Source: CAZXTR01 sp964643615
GTDB lineage: Bacteria; Pseudomonadota; Alphaproteobacteria; CAAHEQ01; UBA3637
DNA: 16,842 nt
NCBI GenBank assembly: GCA_964643615.1
Contig: CAZXTR010000019.1
Location: 1-16,842 of the forward strand
Direction: 5' to 3'
Below the pieces are notes generated by a model, which worked only from the letters and a program-made list of their open reading frames with translations, had not been told where the DNA came from and did not search any database. Below, piece by piece: positions 1-7,775 of the stretch (its first letter is position 1; each line of letters starts with the position of its first letter). The position numbers were made by a program, and so were the translations under genes.

Positions 1-440
1 CCTGTAATCGTTTTGATGCGTTCAATACGATACATAGATGTCCCATAGGTTAGTGAATAACTGGAATTTCCTTGAAAACTTTCTTCCAGTTTTTGGTGAA
101 AGTCCATTAAGTCAGGGGCATTAAATACTTTTAATCCGAATTGAGATTCAGTGTCCCGTACATATGCTACTTTTTCGGGGGTAAAGTAAATGTCTGAAAA
201 CCAAACCTCGTCAATACGTTTGTTGCCAGCAGTATCTTCAATGGTCGCTATTTCTGGACCTTGGTCGTCTCTTTCTGTTGTCTCTGGTGATGCTGGTGCC
301 TCTGTTTTAGCAGGAGCTGGACGTACAAGCTCTGTTGGCACTCTGTTCAAATTTTGTTGTGGTTCTACTTTTGTCGTTTGAGCGTTAACCGTCTCTGGTG
401 TCGTCGTTTTTTTAAAAATAGGTTTTGGTGCAAATATCAT
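1..440 (-). CDS. Partial protein, possible DotB/PilT-like secretion ATPase (N-terminal part)
   Basis: An open frame starts with ATG at 440-438 behind a good ribosome binding site (AAAAGGGGATAACA) and runs without a stop to the left edge, giving 146 residues. Residues 1 to about 65 are rich in Pro, Thr, Glu and Ala and look disordered. From about residue 77 a folded region begins: VWFSDIYFTPEKVAYVRD (79-96), then SYSLTYGTSMYRIERIKTIT (127-146). The SDI-x-F-x-P start and the Y-R-x-E-R-I step recall the N-terminal domain of PilT/DotB/GspE-type hexameric secretion ATPases, where an SDI-h-x-x-P motif and a ring-facing RxR strand precede the Walker domain. The Walker motifs would lie outside the window, so the call is tentative. 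If correct, the neighbourhood to the left may encode a type IV secretion or pilus system. The gene is divergent from znuA. Confidence 0.4.
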   Translation of the reverse strand, partial: MIFAPKPIFKKTTTPETVNAQTTKVEPQQNLNRVPTELVRPAPAKTEAPASPETTERDDQGPEIATIEDTAGNKRIDEVWFSDIYFTPEKVAYVRDTESQFGLKVFNAPDLMDFHQKLEESFQGNSSYSLTYGTSMYRIERIKTIT

Positions 441-529
441 TGTTATCCCCTTTTTAGAATCTTGTCGCCATTCTTACATTGATTTGATTAATATTTGTTT
501 AATAAAATAGGACGATTAAAAAAGAAGGA

Positions 530-557
530 TTGCTCTTTTGTTGTAATTTTTTATAAT
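530..557 (+). promoter_or_regulatory. Candidate sigma70-type promoter of znuA
   Basis: TTGCTC (530-535), a 16-bp spacer and a perfect TATAAT (552-557) lie 38 bp before the znuA ATG. A ribosome binding site AAGGAG (583-588) follows at good spacing. I looked for a Zur-type inverted repeat around the -10 and found no convincing dyad. Confidence 0.5.
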
Positions 558-595
558 AGAGGCTATCTTATTTTTTAAGACGAAGGAGAACGCCC

Positions 596-1468
596 ATGAA
601 AAATATCCTTTTTTTTGTATTGACGATATTTGTTTTGACTGTCCCAGCAAAAGCTTTGACAGTTTCGGCAAGCTACCCACCTGTTTATTCTTTGGTGCTC
701 GCAGTAATGAAGGATGTGCAATCCCCAACTTTACTAAACCAAGTGGCAATGTCTTCGCCGCACACCAGTGTTCCTTCTAAAAAAGAACAACGCAGATTGT
801 CAAACGCTGATGTTGTTTTTTGGGTGGGCCCTGAGTTGGAAGCTTATATGCCAGACGCGTTAAAGGCCTATGGCAAAAAAGATGTTTTGTCTGTGCCTTT
901 GATGGAACAAGTGGAAGGATTAAAAATTTTGCCTTCTTTTCGGACAGGCAACGGGCAAGATGCTCATATTTGGATGACCCCCGATAATGTGATACTTCTT
1001 GTTGATAAAATCGTAGAGGTTTTAAGCCAAAAAGATTTAAAACACGCCTCTAAATATGCTAAGAATGCAGAAAAATTTAAAGAGGTTGTCCAACAATTGG
1101 AAAAATATAAAATTCCTGAAGGAACAAAGACTTCCGTTGTCGTTTCTTTGCATGATGGATATCAATATGTTTTTGATTACATGGGGTTAAAAAACGCGGT
1201 GGCTTTCCATTATGATGACGAAGATTTTAAGGTAAGTAATACAATTACAAATTTGGACCAAGAATTGAAAGAATTAAAGACAATGTGTTTAATAGTTTCT
1301 CCTGCTTTATCTGAAAAGCAAATCAATGCATTAATGGGGAAAAATCAATATAAATTAATTTCGTATGAACCTATGGGGTGGTATCAAGAAATGAATTCAG
1401 GTCATTACTTTGTTACAATGAGCCGTTTAATGATTGCTATTTCACAATGTGTTCAATCACAAAAATGA
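596..1468 (+). CDS. znuA: Zinc ABC transporter substrate-binding protein ZnuA
   Basis: A 290-residue periplasmic metal-binding protein that would hand zinc (possibly manganese) to an ABC importer. A signal peptide ends at AKA-L (cleavage near residue 20). The family's metal ligands are visible: His56 in PHTSVPSKKEQRRLSNAD, followed by the cluster A-1 signature FWVGPELEAYM; His124 in DAHIWMTPDN; and His186 in SLHDGYQYVFDYMGL. A fourth ligand, usually acidic or His, is probably in the C-terminal lobe. The flexible His/Asp-rich loop common before the second histidine is reduced to a few residues (RTGNGQD). No znuB, znuC or zur is next to it, so the permease and ATPase must be encoded elsewhere. 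The start follows AAGGAG at good spacing. Its 3' end overlaps the end of priA by 12 bp tail to tail. Zinc rather than manganese specificity is inferred from the similarity to ZnuA. Confidence 0.88.
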   Translation: MKNILFFVLTIFVLTVPAKALTVSASYPPVYSLVLAVMKDVQSPTLLNQVAMSSPHTSVPSKKEQRRLSNADVVFWVGPELEAYMPDALKAYGKKDVLSVPLMEQVEGLKILPSFRTGNGQDAHIWMTPDNVILLVDKIVEVLSQKDLKHASKYAKNAEKFKEVVQQLEKYKIPEGTKTSVVVSLHDGYQYVFDYMGLKNAVAFHYDDEDFKVSNTITNLDQELKELKTMCLIVSPALSEKQINALMGKNQYKLISYEPMGWYQEMNSGHYFVTMSRLMIAISQCVQSQK

Positions 1469-3406
1469 ATAAGGATCGATGTCAATTTTGATTTGAATAG
1501 ATGAAGGTGTCGTCACTTTGCCCAACCAGTCGGTTATGATTTTTTGAAGTGCAATTTTTTTTTCTGATTTAATTAAAATTCGATATCTGAATTTCCCGCG
1601 TAATCGATATAATGGCGCTTGAACGGGGCCCAAAAACTCAACACCTCTTAAAAATGGAGCTTTTTTTATTAGTAAGGATGCGTGTTTTTGTACAAAAGAT
1701 TCAGTTTTCCCAGAAATGATGATCGCTCCTAATCTGCCATAAGGAGGCATGCTTAATAATTTTCGCGCGTTTTTTTCAGTTTCCATAAAATCGTTTCGAT
1801 TTTGATTTTTTAAAGCGTGAATGACATTGTTTTCAGGACTGTATGTTTGTAAATAAGTTTCCCCTCTTTTTGTAGCCCGTCCAGCCCGTCCAGAGACTTG
1901 TTGCAAAAGTTGAAATGTTCTTTCAGATGCTCGTAAATCACCTCCTGTTAAGCTAAAGTCCGCATCCATAATGCCAATAACAGTTAAGTCGGGGAAATTA
2001 TGCCCTTTTGCTAACATTTGTGTCCCAATTAAAATATCAATAGAATGGTCGGATAAACGATTGATGATTTCTTCAAATTGTTGTGGACTAGAAACAGTAT
2101 CGCTTGTCACAATTTCAACATGTGCGGTTTGGAATAAAGATTTAATTTCTTCTTCTATTTTTTCGACTCCAGCACCACAAGAAATAAAACTATCGTTTGT
2201 TCCGCATTCAGGACAAGTTTTTGGGATAGGGCGTGTGTATCCACATTGATGACATAACATGCGATGCATGTGTCGATGTTCTGTCATTAAAACGGAACAA
2301 TGGGGGCATTTTATTTTCTCTCCACACTTTTTGCATAATCGAATAGGAGCATATCCACGTCGGTTTAAAAATAATAAAGTTTGATTTTTTTGTTCTAAAT
2401 TTTTTTGAATTGCTGAGATGAGTTCGGCAGAAAAAGTTCCTGTTTTTTTTGATGAACGCATATCAATAATGTGAAAATCTGGTAATCGTGCTTTTGCAAA
2501 GCGTTGGGGCAGTTGCACAGATTGATATCGGTGTGATAAAACATTGCAATAGGTTTCAAGACTGGGGGTTGCCGATGCAAGAATTATAGGGAATTTTCCA
2601 ATTTTTGCGCGAACAATAGCCATGTCTCGAGCTTGGTAAATAGCGCCATCTTCTTGTTTGTAAGACGCATCGTGTTCTTCGTCGACGACAATCAACCCTA
2701 AATTGGGATAGGGTAGAAATAATGCAGAACGGGCTCCAACAACGACTTGAGCTTCGTTACTTAATATAGAACGCCAAGTGTCTTTACGTATTTTTGGAGT
2801 GAGCCCAGAATGCCAACAAGCCGGCTTTATCCCGAAGCGTTTTTCAAAACGTTCCAACCAATTTGATGTGAGCGTAATTTCGGGAAGCAAAACCAATATT
2901 TGTTTGCTTTTTTTTAAAGTTTGTTGAATGACTTCAAAATAAACTTCGGTTTTCCCAGAGCCTGTGACTCCGTCTAAAAGTGTTGTGATAAATCCTTGTT
3001 GTTGGCATAGAAAGCTGATAGCCTTTTGTTGATCGTTGGAAAAGGTCATACTTGTGGTATTGTTTTTAAAGATAGGAAAGTAAAGTGGTTTTTTGCTAGG
3101 TTTTTCAACGCCTTCAATAGGTAAAAGCATTTTGAAAACAACCCCCAAATTTGCAAGGTTATATTTGGAAACCCAATTGATAAAATCAATATTTTCTTTT
3201 TTTAAAATGGGTAAATCTATTTCATTTAAAATAGGTTTGATTTTTGATTCGGGAAAAGAATTATCGATTGCACTATTCCATACAACGCCTATTTTTTCTT
3301 GTTTAGCAAAAGGAACTTTTACAAAAGTACCCACCTCTATTTGTTTTTGTGCAAAATAGGTACAAATTGCAAAGGCATTTGGTAACAAAACAGATATCTT
3401 TTGCAT
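1457..3406 (-). CDS. priA: Primosomal protein N' (replication restart helicase PriA)
   Basis: PriA recognises stalled forks and reloads the replisome as a 3'-5' helicase. With the ATG at 3406-3404 the protein has 649 residues, shorter than the 732 of E. coli. A longer frame reaches 3523, but its extra 39 residues would cross the divergent xerC start and do not look like PriA, whereas MQKISVLLPN begins like the family's DNA-binding domain. Visible motifs are Walker A GVTGSGKT (146-153), the DEEH box (242-245), SATPS, and a cysteine-rich zinc region with eight cysteines at about 358, 361, 367, 370, 385, 388, 398 and 401, enough for two zinc ions. Also present are the helicase motifs GTQMLAKGHNFPDLTVIG and QVSGRAGRA and the typical C-terminal DIDPYSFL. 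The Shine-Dalgarno before the start is weak (an A-rich stretch with GAAAAAG). It is convergent with znuA and divergent from xerC. Confidence 0.96.
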   Translation of the reverse strand: MQKISVLLPNAFAICTYFAQKQIEVGTFVKVPFAKQEKIGVVWNSAIDNSFPESKIKPILNEIDLPILKKENIDFINWVSKYNLANLGVVFKMLLPIEGVEKPSKKPLYFPIFKNNTTSMTFSNDQQKAISFLCQQQGFITTLLDGVTGSGKTEVYFEVIQQTLKKSKQILVLLPEITLTSNWLERFEKRFGIKPACWHSGLTPKIRKDTWRSILSNEAQVVVGARSALFLPYPNLGLIVVDEEHDASYKQEDGAIYQARDMAIVRAKIGKFPIILASATPSLETYCNVLSHRYQSVQLPQRFAKARLPDFHIIDMRSSKKTGTFSAELISAIQKNLEQKNQTLLFLNRRGYAPIRLCKKCGEKIKCPHCSVLMTEHRHMHRMLCHQCGYTRPIPKTCPECGTNDSFISCGAGVEKIEEEIKSLFQTAHVEIVTSDTVSSPQQFEEIINRLSDHSIDILIGTQMLAKGHNFPDLTVIGIMDADFSLTGGDLRASERTFQLLQQVSGRAGRATKRGETYLQTYSPENNVIHALKNQNRNDFMETEKNARKLLSMPPYGRLGAIIISGKTESFVQKHASLLIKKAPFLRGVEFLGPVQAPLYRLRGKFRYRILIKSEKKIALQKIITDWLGKVTTPSSIQIKIDIDPYSFL

Positions 3407-3454
3407 TTTTTCTTTTTCTTTTCTAAAATAATTCTTTAAAGGGTACAAAAAAAT

Positions 3455-4408
3455 ATGCAAGAATTCAAGAATTTTCAACAAACGGTTTGCACTGATGTGC
3501 TTCAAATGATTGAAGCATGGCAAAAGTGGCTTCGTTGCGAAAAACGGTTGTCGGACAATACTTCAGAAAGCTATTTTTTGGATTTACGATTATTTATGGA
3601 CTTTGCTCAAGATTATTTAGGACACATCGTTCAAATAAAGGATTTGAAAAATTTTTCGGTGTCTAATTTTAGATCTTTTTTAGTATGGCGTGCACAACAT
3701 AATATGTCACGATCTTCCATTAGCAGAAATGTGTCTACTTTGCGCAATTTTTTTCGCTTTTTAATGAAAAATTATTCAATTGAGAATACTGCCATTCGTG
3801 TCGTGCGACCTGCTAGACCGCCTCGAACCTTGCCAAAGCCATTGAATAAAGATGACGTACTTAAATTATTGAAAACGGCACAAAAAGAACAAAAACAAGC
3901 ATGGCAAGGATATAGAGATACCGCATTGTTAATGTTGCTTTATGGATGTGGACTACGTATTTCCGAAGCTTTGTCGTTGAACGTTGGCGATATCGATTCT
4001 AACAGTGATGTTTTAATTGTAATGGGGAAAGGAAACAAACAAAGAATTGTTCCGTTGTTGGACATTGTGAAAAAATCAATATTTGTTTATTTGGAAAAAG
4101 CACAACACGTTGACCTACAAACGCCACTTTTTATTGGGGCGCGTGGAAAAAGATTGAATTCTGGGGTCGTTCAACGTCAACTTCGTAAAATAAGACATAT
4201 TTTAGGACTTCCCGAATCCGTGACCCCTCATGCTTTAAGGCATAGCTTTGCAACCCATTTATTGGCCGAAGGAAGTGATTTAAGAAGTGTGCAAGAATTG
4301 TTGGGGCACGCTTCATTGTCTGCGACTCAAAGATATACAGAAATTGATCGAGAGCAACTTCAAAGTGTTTATGAAAAGGCACATCCACGGGCTCATGCTA
4401 AAGATTAA
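3455..4408 (+). CDS. xerC: Tyrosine recombinase XerC
   Basis: A 317-residue site-specific recombinase that, with XerD, resolves chromosome dimers at dif during division. The N-terminal SAM-like core-binding domain is at about 20-105 (LSDNTSESYFLDLRLFMDFA; SSISRNVSTLRNFFRFL). It is joined by the linker RTLPKPL, typical of alphaproteobacterial XerC, to the catalytic domain. The active-site set is complete: Arg168 (GCGLRISEAL), Lys192 (GKGNKQRIVPL), His259 and Arg262 (HALRHSFATHLL), His285 (LLGHASLS) and nucleophile Tyr294 (TQRYTEID). The XerC rather than XerD assignment rests on the linker and the shape of the N-terminus. AAAGGG lies 11 nt before the start. The start is 48 bp from that of priA, and the stop TAA is fused with the accA stop. 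No phage or integron genes are nearby, which supports a housekeeping role. Confidence 0.9.
   Translation: MQEFKNFQQTVCTDVLQMIEAWQKWLRCEKRLSDNTSESYFLDLRLFMDFAQDYLGHIVQIKDLKNFSVSNFRSFLVWRAQHNMSRSSISRNVSTLRNFFRFLMKNYSIENTAIRVVRPARPPRTLPKPLNKDDVLKLLKTAQKEQKQAWQGYRDTALLMLLYGCGLRISEALSLNVGDIDSNSDVLIVMGKGNKQRIVPLLDIVKKSIFVYLEKAQHVDLQTPLFIGARGKRLNSGVVQRQLRKIRHILGLPESVTPHALRHSFATHLLAEGSDLRSVQELLGHASLSATQRYTEIDREQLQSVYEKAHPRAHAKD
4405..4408. other. Palindromic TTAA shared as stop by xerC and accA
   Basis: TTAA provides TAA (4406-4408) to xerC on the plus strand and TAA (4407-4405) to accA on the minus strand, so the two convergent genes overlap by 3 bp. Transcripts from either side must run into the opposing gene before ending. 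Confidence 0.95.
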
Positions 4409-5349
4409 AGTCTTGTCATATTCTCGAATTTATCTTGTCTTTGTTTTTTAATGATTTCCGGAGGCATATTGTCAAAAGATCCAAGATAGCGAGCTAACGC
4501 GTTTCCAACGGCTTGTATGGTTTCTTCTTTGTGTCGATGAGCTCCTCCCAAATGTTCGGGAATGATTTCGTCAATAACTTTTAGATGATATAAATCTTGT
4601 GCCGTTAAATGTAATGTCTGTGCGGCTAGTGGTGCTTTTGTCGCGTCTTTCCAAAGAATAGAGGCACATCCTTCGGGAGAAATAACCGAATAAATGGAAT
4701 GCTCTAGCATTAAAATAATATTCCCTGTCGCAATTCCAACCGCTCCTCCAGACCCCCCTTCGCCAATAATTGTCGAAATAATTGGGACGGACAATCCAAA
4801 AGAAGTATTCATTGCTTGTGCAATGGCTTCGGCTTGTCCCCTTGCTTCGCTTTCCATTCCAGGGAATGCCCCCGAAGTATCAACGAAAGTTAATATAGGT
4901 ACTTTGAAATGTTCAGCCATGCGCATTAATCGGATAGCTTTGCGATACCCTTCTGGTTTTGCCATCCCAAAATTATGCTCTAGACGACTTTGAGTGTCAC
5001 GGCCTCGTTCTTGCCCTAAAATAACAACTGTTTGGTTGTTGAAACGGCCTATCCCTCCCAAAATAGCTCTGTCTTCTCCGAAAGCTCTATCTCCACGCAA
5101 TGGCACAAAATCTTGAATTAATCCTTGGATATAATCGCTGGTTTGTGGACGATTTTCATGACGGGCAACTTGAACTTTTTGCCAAGGTGTTAATTTTTTA
5201 TAGGCTGTTTCAGTTAAACGAACCAATTTTTCTTCCAGACGTCTTAATTCGTCTGAAATATTGATTTCTGTGGAACTTGTTAAATGGCGTAATGCGTTAA
5301 TTTTTTCTTCAACTTCTTGAATGCTTTTTTCAAAATCAAGTGTTGTCAT
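4405..5349 (-). CDS. accA: Acetyl-CoA carboxylase carboxyltransferase subunit alpha
   Basis: AccA pairs with AccD to move the carboxyl group from biotin to acetyl-CoA, giving malonyl-CoA for fatty-acid synthesis. The 314 residues match the usual length of about 317. The N-terminal helical region starts with LDFEKSIQEVEEKI. The crotonase-like carboxyltransferase core follows: RPQTSDYI, FVPLRGDRAFGEDRAI, NFGMAKPEGYRKAIRLM, the oxyanion-forming GEGGSGGA (196-203) and SVISPEGCASILWKDATKAP, ending in IIPEHLGGAHRH. At 157-164 the usual DTPGAFPG or DTPGAYPG reads DTSGAFPG. The start has AAGGAT about 6 nt upstream. accD and the biotin carboxylase genes are not in the window. The stop overlaps that of xerC, leaving no room for an intrinsic terminator. 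Confidence 0.97.
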   Translation of the reverse strand: MTTLDFEKSIQEVEEKINALRHLTSSTEINISDELRRLEEKLVRLTETAYKKLTPWQKVQVARHENRPQTSDYIQGLIQDFVPLRGDRAFGEDRAILGGIGRFNNQTVVILGQERGRDTQSRLEHNFGMAKPEGYRKAIRLMRMAEHFKVPILTFVDTSGAFPGMESEARGQAEAIAQAMNTSFGLSVPIISTIIGEGGSGGAVGIATGNIILMLEHSIYSVISPEGCASILWKDATKAPLAAQTLHLTAQDLYHLKVIDEIIPEHLGGAHRHKEETIQAVGNALARYLGSFDNMPPEIIKKQRQDKFENMTRL

Positions 5350-5408
5350 GAATTATCCTTCACTTTTTTATCTTTTTCTTTTAGAATACACATTTGATTA
5401 AAAAAGTC

Positions 5409-5414
5409 TATAAT
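5409..5414 (+). promoter_or_regulatory. Candidate -10 element for the yej operon
   Basis: A perfect TATAAT lies in the 96 bp between the accA start and the first possible gene of the operon. No good -35 sits 16-18 bp upstream; the nearest TTGATT (5394-5399) leaves only 9 bp. The element is therefore tentative, although an operon promoter is expected in this gap. Confidence 0.35.
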
Positions 5415-5445
5415 TTTTGCGCGAAACTTTGTAAAAGAGGTCAAA

Positions 5446-5511
5446 ATGTTGCAATTTGTTTTGTTTTTAGTAGTGTTTTTTGCCGCGATTTTTTATATTT
5501 TATCTATGTGA
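5446..5511 (+). CDS. Possible 21-residue membrane microprotein
   Basis: A 21-codon frame begins with ATG at 5446 behind AAAAGAGG (spacing about 5 nt) and ends at TGA 5509-5511. The peptide begins MLQFVLFLVVFF and ends IFYILSM. It is almost entirely hydrophobic and would form a single transmembrane helix without charged residues. It lies 20 bp before the two-TM gene at 5532 and would head the yej operon. It could be a real membrane microprotein, a leader peptide whose translation affects the next gene, or chance in T-rich DNA. Nothing in the sequence proves translation. Confidence 0.35.
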   Translation: MLQFVLFLVVFFAAIFYILSM

Positions 5512-5531
5512 CACGATAGGGGGTTTTAAAA

Positions 5532-5996
5532 ATGGTTGGATTTGTTGCGTTTTTAAGTTTTTGCGTCAGTATTGCTGTGGTTTGGGTTGTGATTATGGGG
5601 CGATATGTTCTTTCCATAGGAGGTATTTCTGGATTGTTAAATGGTTCGGCTGTCCAAATTGGAATGGTATTGATGAGTTTTTTCTTGCCTATATTGATGG
5701 TGGCGTGTGCTTTGGGTTTTTTGTACCTTTTTTTAGAAATGAAAAAAAATCAACTCATTTTTAAAGATTGGTTGTCCTCTATAAAAAAAGATTTGGAAGA
5801 AAAGGAAAGGGGTGTCCACTCTTTGGTTGGAGAACAGCTGCGCCAGACTATTGAGCAAGATGAAGGCAAAGATACAGATACCTATCCTTTGCCTTTTGAA
5901 GAAGAAAAAGTGATGACGATTTCTAAAAAAGATACGCTTGCAAAATATCAAAATTTGGAACTTCCAGAAGGAGTTGATTTGCGTTTTAAAGGTTGA
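5532..5996 (+). CDS. Unrecognised two-TM protein, first full gene of the yej operon
   Basis: A 154-residue protein I do not recognise. The start ATG has AGGGGG 8 nt upstream. Hydrophobic helices lie at about 2-22 and 42-69, separated by a small Gly/Ser-rich loop. They are followed by a charged, probably cytoplasmic region of about 85 residues (KKDLEEKERG, LRQTIEQDEG) that looks helical with some coiled-coil tendency, and a tail ending LELPEGVDLRFKG. The TGA stop is 3 nt before the yejA ATG, so the two are almost certainly co-transcribed and probably translationally coupled. This suggests, but does not prove, a role linked to the peptide importer; it might equally be a membrane protein that only shares the transcript. 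No cysteine pairs, metal motifs or enzymatic signatures are visible. Confidence 0.8.
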   Translation: MVGFVAFLSFCVSIAVVWVVIMGRYVLSIGGISGLLNGSAVQIGMVLMSFFLPILMVACALGFLYLFLEMKKNQLIFKDWLSSIKKDLEEKERGVHSLVGEQLRQTIEQDEGKDTDTYPLPFEEEKVMTISKKDTLAKYQNLELPEGVDLRFKG

Positions 5997-5999
5997 TTG

Positions 6000-7775
6000 A
6001 TGAAAATTAAAGTTTGTTTTTTTGCTTTATGTATTTTGATTCAACCTGTTCATGCAATGACTCTTGCGCATGGGATTGCTATGCATGGCGATTTAAAATA
6101 CCCTGCTTCGTTTCAATCTTTCGATTATGTGAATCCAAACGCACCAAAAGGGGGTATTTTAAAGCAAGCAAGTTTTGGTTCTTTTGATACGCTTAACCCA
6201 TTTACTATCAAAGGGAATGTTGCTCCAGGAGTCGGTTTATTGTTTGATACGTTGATGGTTGAAAGTGCGGACGAGCCTTTTTCCGAGTATGGTTTAATTG
6301 CCGAAAGCATCGAGGTCCCTCAAGATAGAAGCTTTGTTATTTTCAATTTGAACCCAAAAGCAAAATTTCATGATGATTCTTTTGTAACTGGAGAAGATGT
6401 CCTTTTTTCTTTCCAGGTTTTAAAAGAAAAAGGGTTGCCTCAATATCGTTCTTATTTCGGAGATGTTGAAAAAGTAACTATATTGTCGCCTTTGAAAATT
6501 CAATTCCTTTTTAAAAAAGGTGTTAATCGCGAATTGCCACTGATTTTAGGGCAAATGCCTGTCTTGTCAAAAAAAGATTGGGAAGGGAAAGACTTTACAG
6601 CAACAACAATGATCCCGCCTGTTGGATCTGGACCCTATCGTGTCAAAAAAATGGGGCCTAATCGCTTTATTGTTTATGTTCGAGATGATAATTATTGGGC
6701 TAAAGATTTACCTGTTCGTAAGGGACAGTATAATTTTGATGAAATTCGCTATGATATTTACAGAGATACTACGGTTGCGGTCGAAGCTTTTAAATCTGGA
6801 GCGTTCGATGTTCGGGAAGAAAACGAAGCAAAAAAGTGGGAGACAGCATATGATTGCGAAGCTTTTAAAGAAGGAAAGGTCATTAAAAAGGAATTTCATC
6901 AAAATTTACCTAGTGGAATGCAAGGCTTTGTTTTTAATACAAGACGTTCTATTTTTAAAGACAAAAAAGTACGTCAAGCATTATCTTTAGCTTTTGATTT
7001 TCAATGGGCGAATCAAAATTTGTTTTATGGTTCTTATAAAAGGACAAAAAGCTATTTCGATAATTCTCAATTAGCCTCTACTGGTTTGCCAGACAAGGAT
7101 GAAATATCTTTGCTACAACAATTTGAGGGTCAAATTGATCCAGATGTCTTTACGGAAGTTGTCAATTTCCCTGAAGTTAAAGATGGTAATATGCGCCCAT
7201 TACTTTTCCGAGCATTGCTTTTGTTGGAACAATCTGGTTGGCATGTCAAAGATGGTGTTTTGCAAGATGCGCAAGGTCATCTTTTTCAATTTGAAATTTT
7301 GTTAGATTCTTCCGGAGCCGGTTCTTGGGAAAGAATTGTCTTGCCCTATGTGAAAAATTTGAAAAAGTTGGGGGTTCAAGCAAATGTGCGTGTGATGGAT
7401 GCACTTCAATACAAACACAGATTGGATGTTTTTGATTTTGATATGTTTGTTTTTGTTTGGGGACAAAGCTTAAGTCCTGGAAATGAACAGCGTTATTTTT
7501 GGGGAAGTGATGCTTCACAACAAGAAGGAAGTTATAATTTTGCAGGCATTCAAGATCCTGTCGTTGATGCGTTAATTGAACGCGTTGTGTCGGCGAAAAA
7601 TAGACGGGAACTTGTTGTTGCAACACGTGCCTTGGATAGAATCCTTTTGCATGGTCATTATGTTGTTCCTCATTGGTATTTGCCTTCACAACGTATTGTT
7701 TTTTGGAATAAGTTTGGCTATCCAAATATTGAACCAATGAAGGGGATTTCTTTAATGACATGGTGGACAAAATGA
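6000..7775 (+). CDS. yejA: Oligopeptide ABC transporter substrate-binding protein YejA
   Basis: Periplasmic receptor of the Yej peptide importer, 591 residues (family about 600). The ATG at 6000 is preferred over an in-frame TTG at 5997; AAAGG lies 7 nt before it. The signal peptide MKIKVCFFALCILIQPVHA is cut after Ala19. The mature start carries the YejA signature HGIAMHGDLKYP, SFDYVNPNAPKGG and FGSFDTLNPF. The extracellular solute-binding family 5 fold follows, with GSGPYRVKKMGPNRFIVYVR, the VRQALSLAFDFQWAN helix and the C-terminal FVFVWGQSLSPGNEQRYFWGS stretch. Relatives bind oligopeptides, and in E. coli this system carries microcin C into the cell. The stop overlaps the yejB start as ATGA. 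Confidence 0.93.
   Translation: MKIKVCFFALCILIQPVHAMTLAHGIAMHGDLKYPASFQSFDYVNPNAPKGGILKQASFGSFDTLNPFTIKGNVAPGVGLLFDTLMVESADEPFSEYGLIAESIEVPQDRSFVIFNLNPKAKFHDDSFVTGEDVLFSFQVLKEKGLPQYRSYFGDVEKVTILSPLKIQFLFKKGVNRELPLILGQMPVLSKKDWEGKDFTATTMIPPVGSGPYRVKKMGPNRFIVYVRDDNYWAKDLPVRKGQYNFDEIRYDIYRDTTVAVEAFKSGAFDVREENEAKKWETAYDCEAFKEGKVIKKEFHQNLPSGMQGFVFNTRRSIFKDKKVRQALSLAFDFQWANQNLFYGSYKRTKSYFDNSQLASTGLPDKDEISLLQQFEGQIDPDVFTEVVNFPEVKDGNMRPLLFRALLLLEQSGWHVKDGVLQDAQGHLFQFEILLDSSGAGSWERIVLPYVKNLKKLGVQANVRVMDALQYKHRLDVFDFDMFVFVWGQSLSPGNEQRYFWGSDASQQEGSYNFAGIQDPVVDALIERVVSAKNRRELVVATRALDRILLHGHYVVPHWYLPSQRIVFWNKFGYPNIEPMKGISLMTWWTK

Noticed and set aside
190..381. A 63-codon plus-strand frame near the left edge
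   Set aside because: It is antisense to the minus-strand gene 1-440, which has a strong RBS, a clear start and plausible composition.
540..560. Zur operator before znuA
   Set aside because: The AT-rich stretch around the -10 contains no convincing inverted repeat matching the alphaproteobacterial Zur box.
3407..3523. N-terminal extension of PriA by 39 residues
   Set aside because: It would cross the xerC start, lacks a ribosome binding site and is not PriA-like; the ATG at 3406 fits the family start.
3455..4408. The tyrosine recombinase as a phage or integron integrase
   Set aside because: Complete Xer motifs, the XerC linker and housekeeping neighbours, with no attachment repeats or phage genes, point to chromosomal XerC.
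5480..5764. A 94-codon plus-strand frame overlapping the two-TM gene
   Set aside because: It overlaps the better frame at 5532-5996, which has an RBS, two clean TM helices and coupling to yejA. Its Cys/Phe/Gly-rich content reflects a shifted frame.
6622..6990. A 122-codon plus-strand frame inside yejA
   Set aside because: It is an out-of-frame reading of yejA; the protein is Lys/Ile-rich with no motif.
7246..7770. A 174-codon open frame on the minus strand
   Set aside because: It lies wholly antisense to the well-supported yejA, has His/Gln-rich composition without known motifs and no good ribosome binding site.
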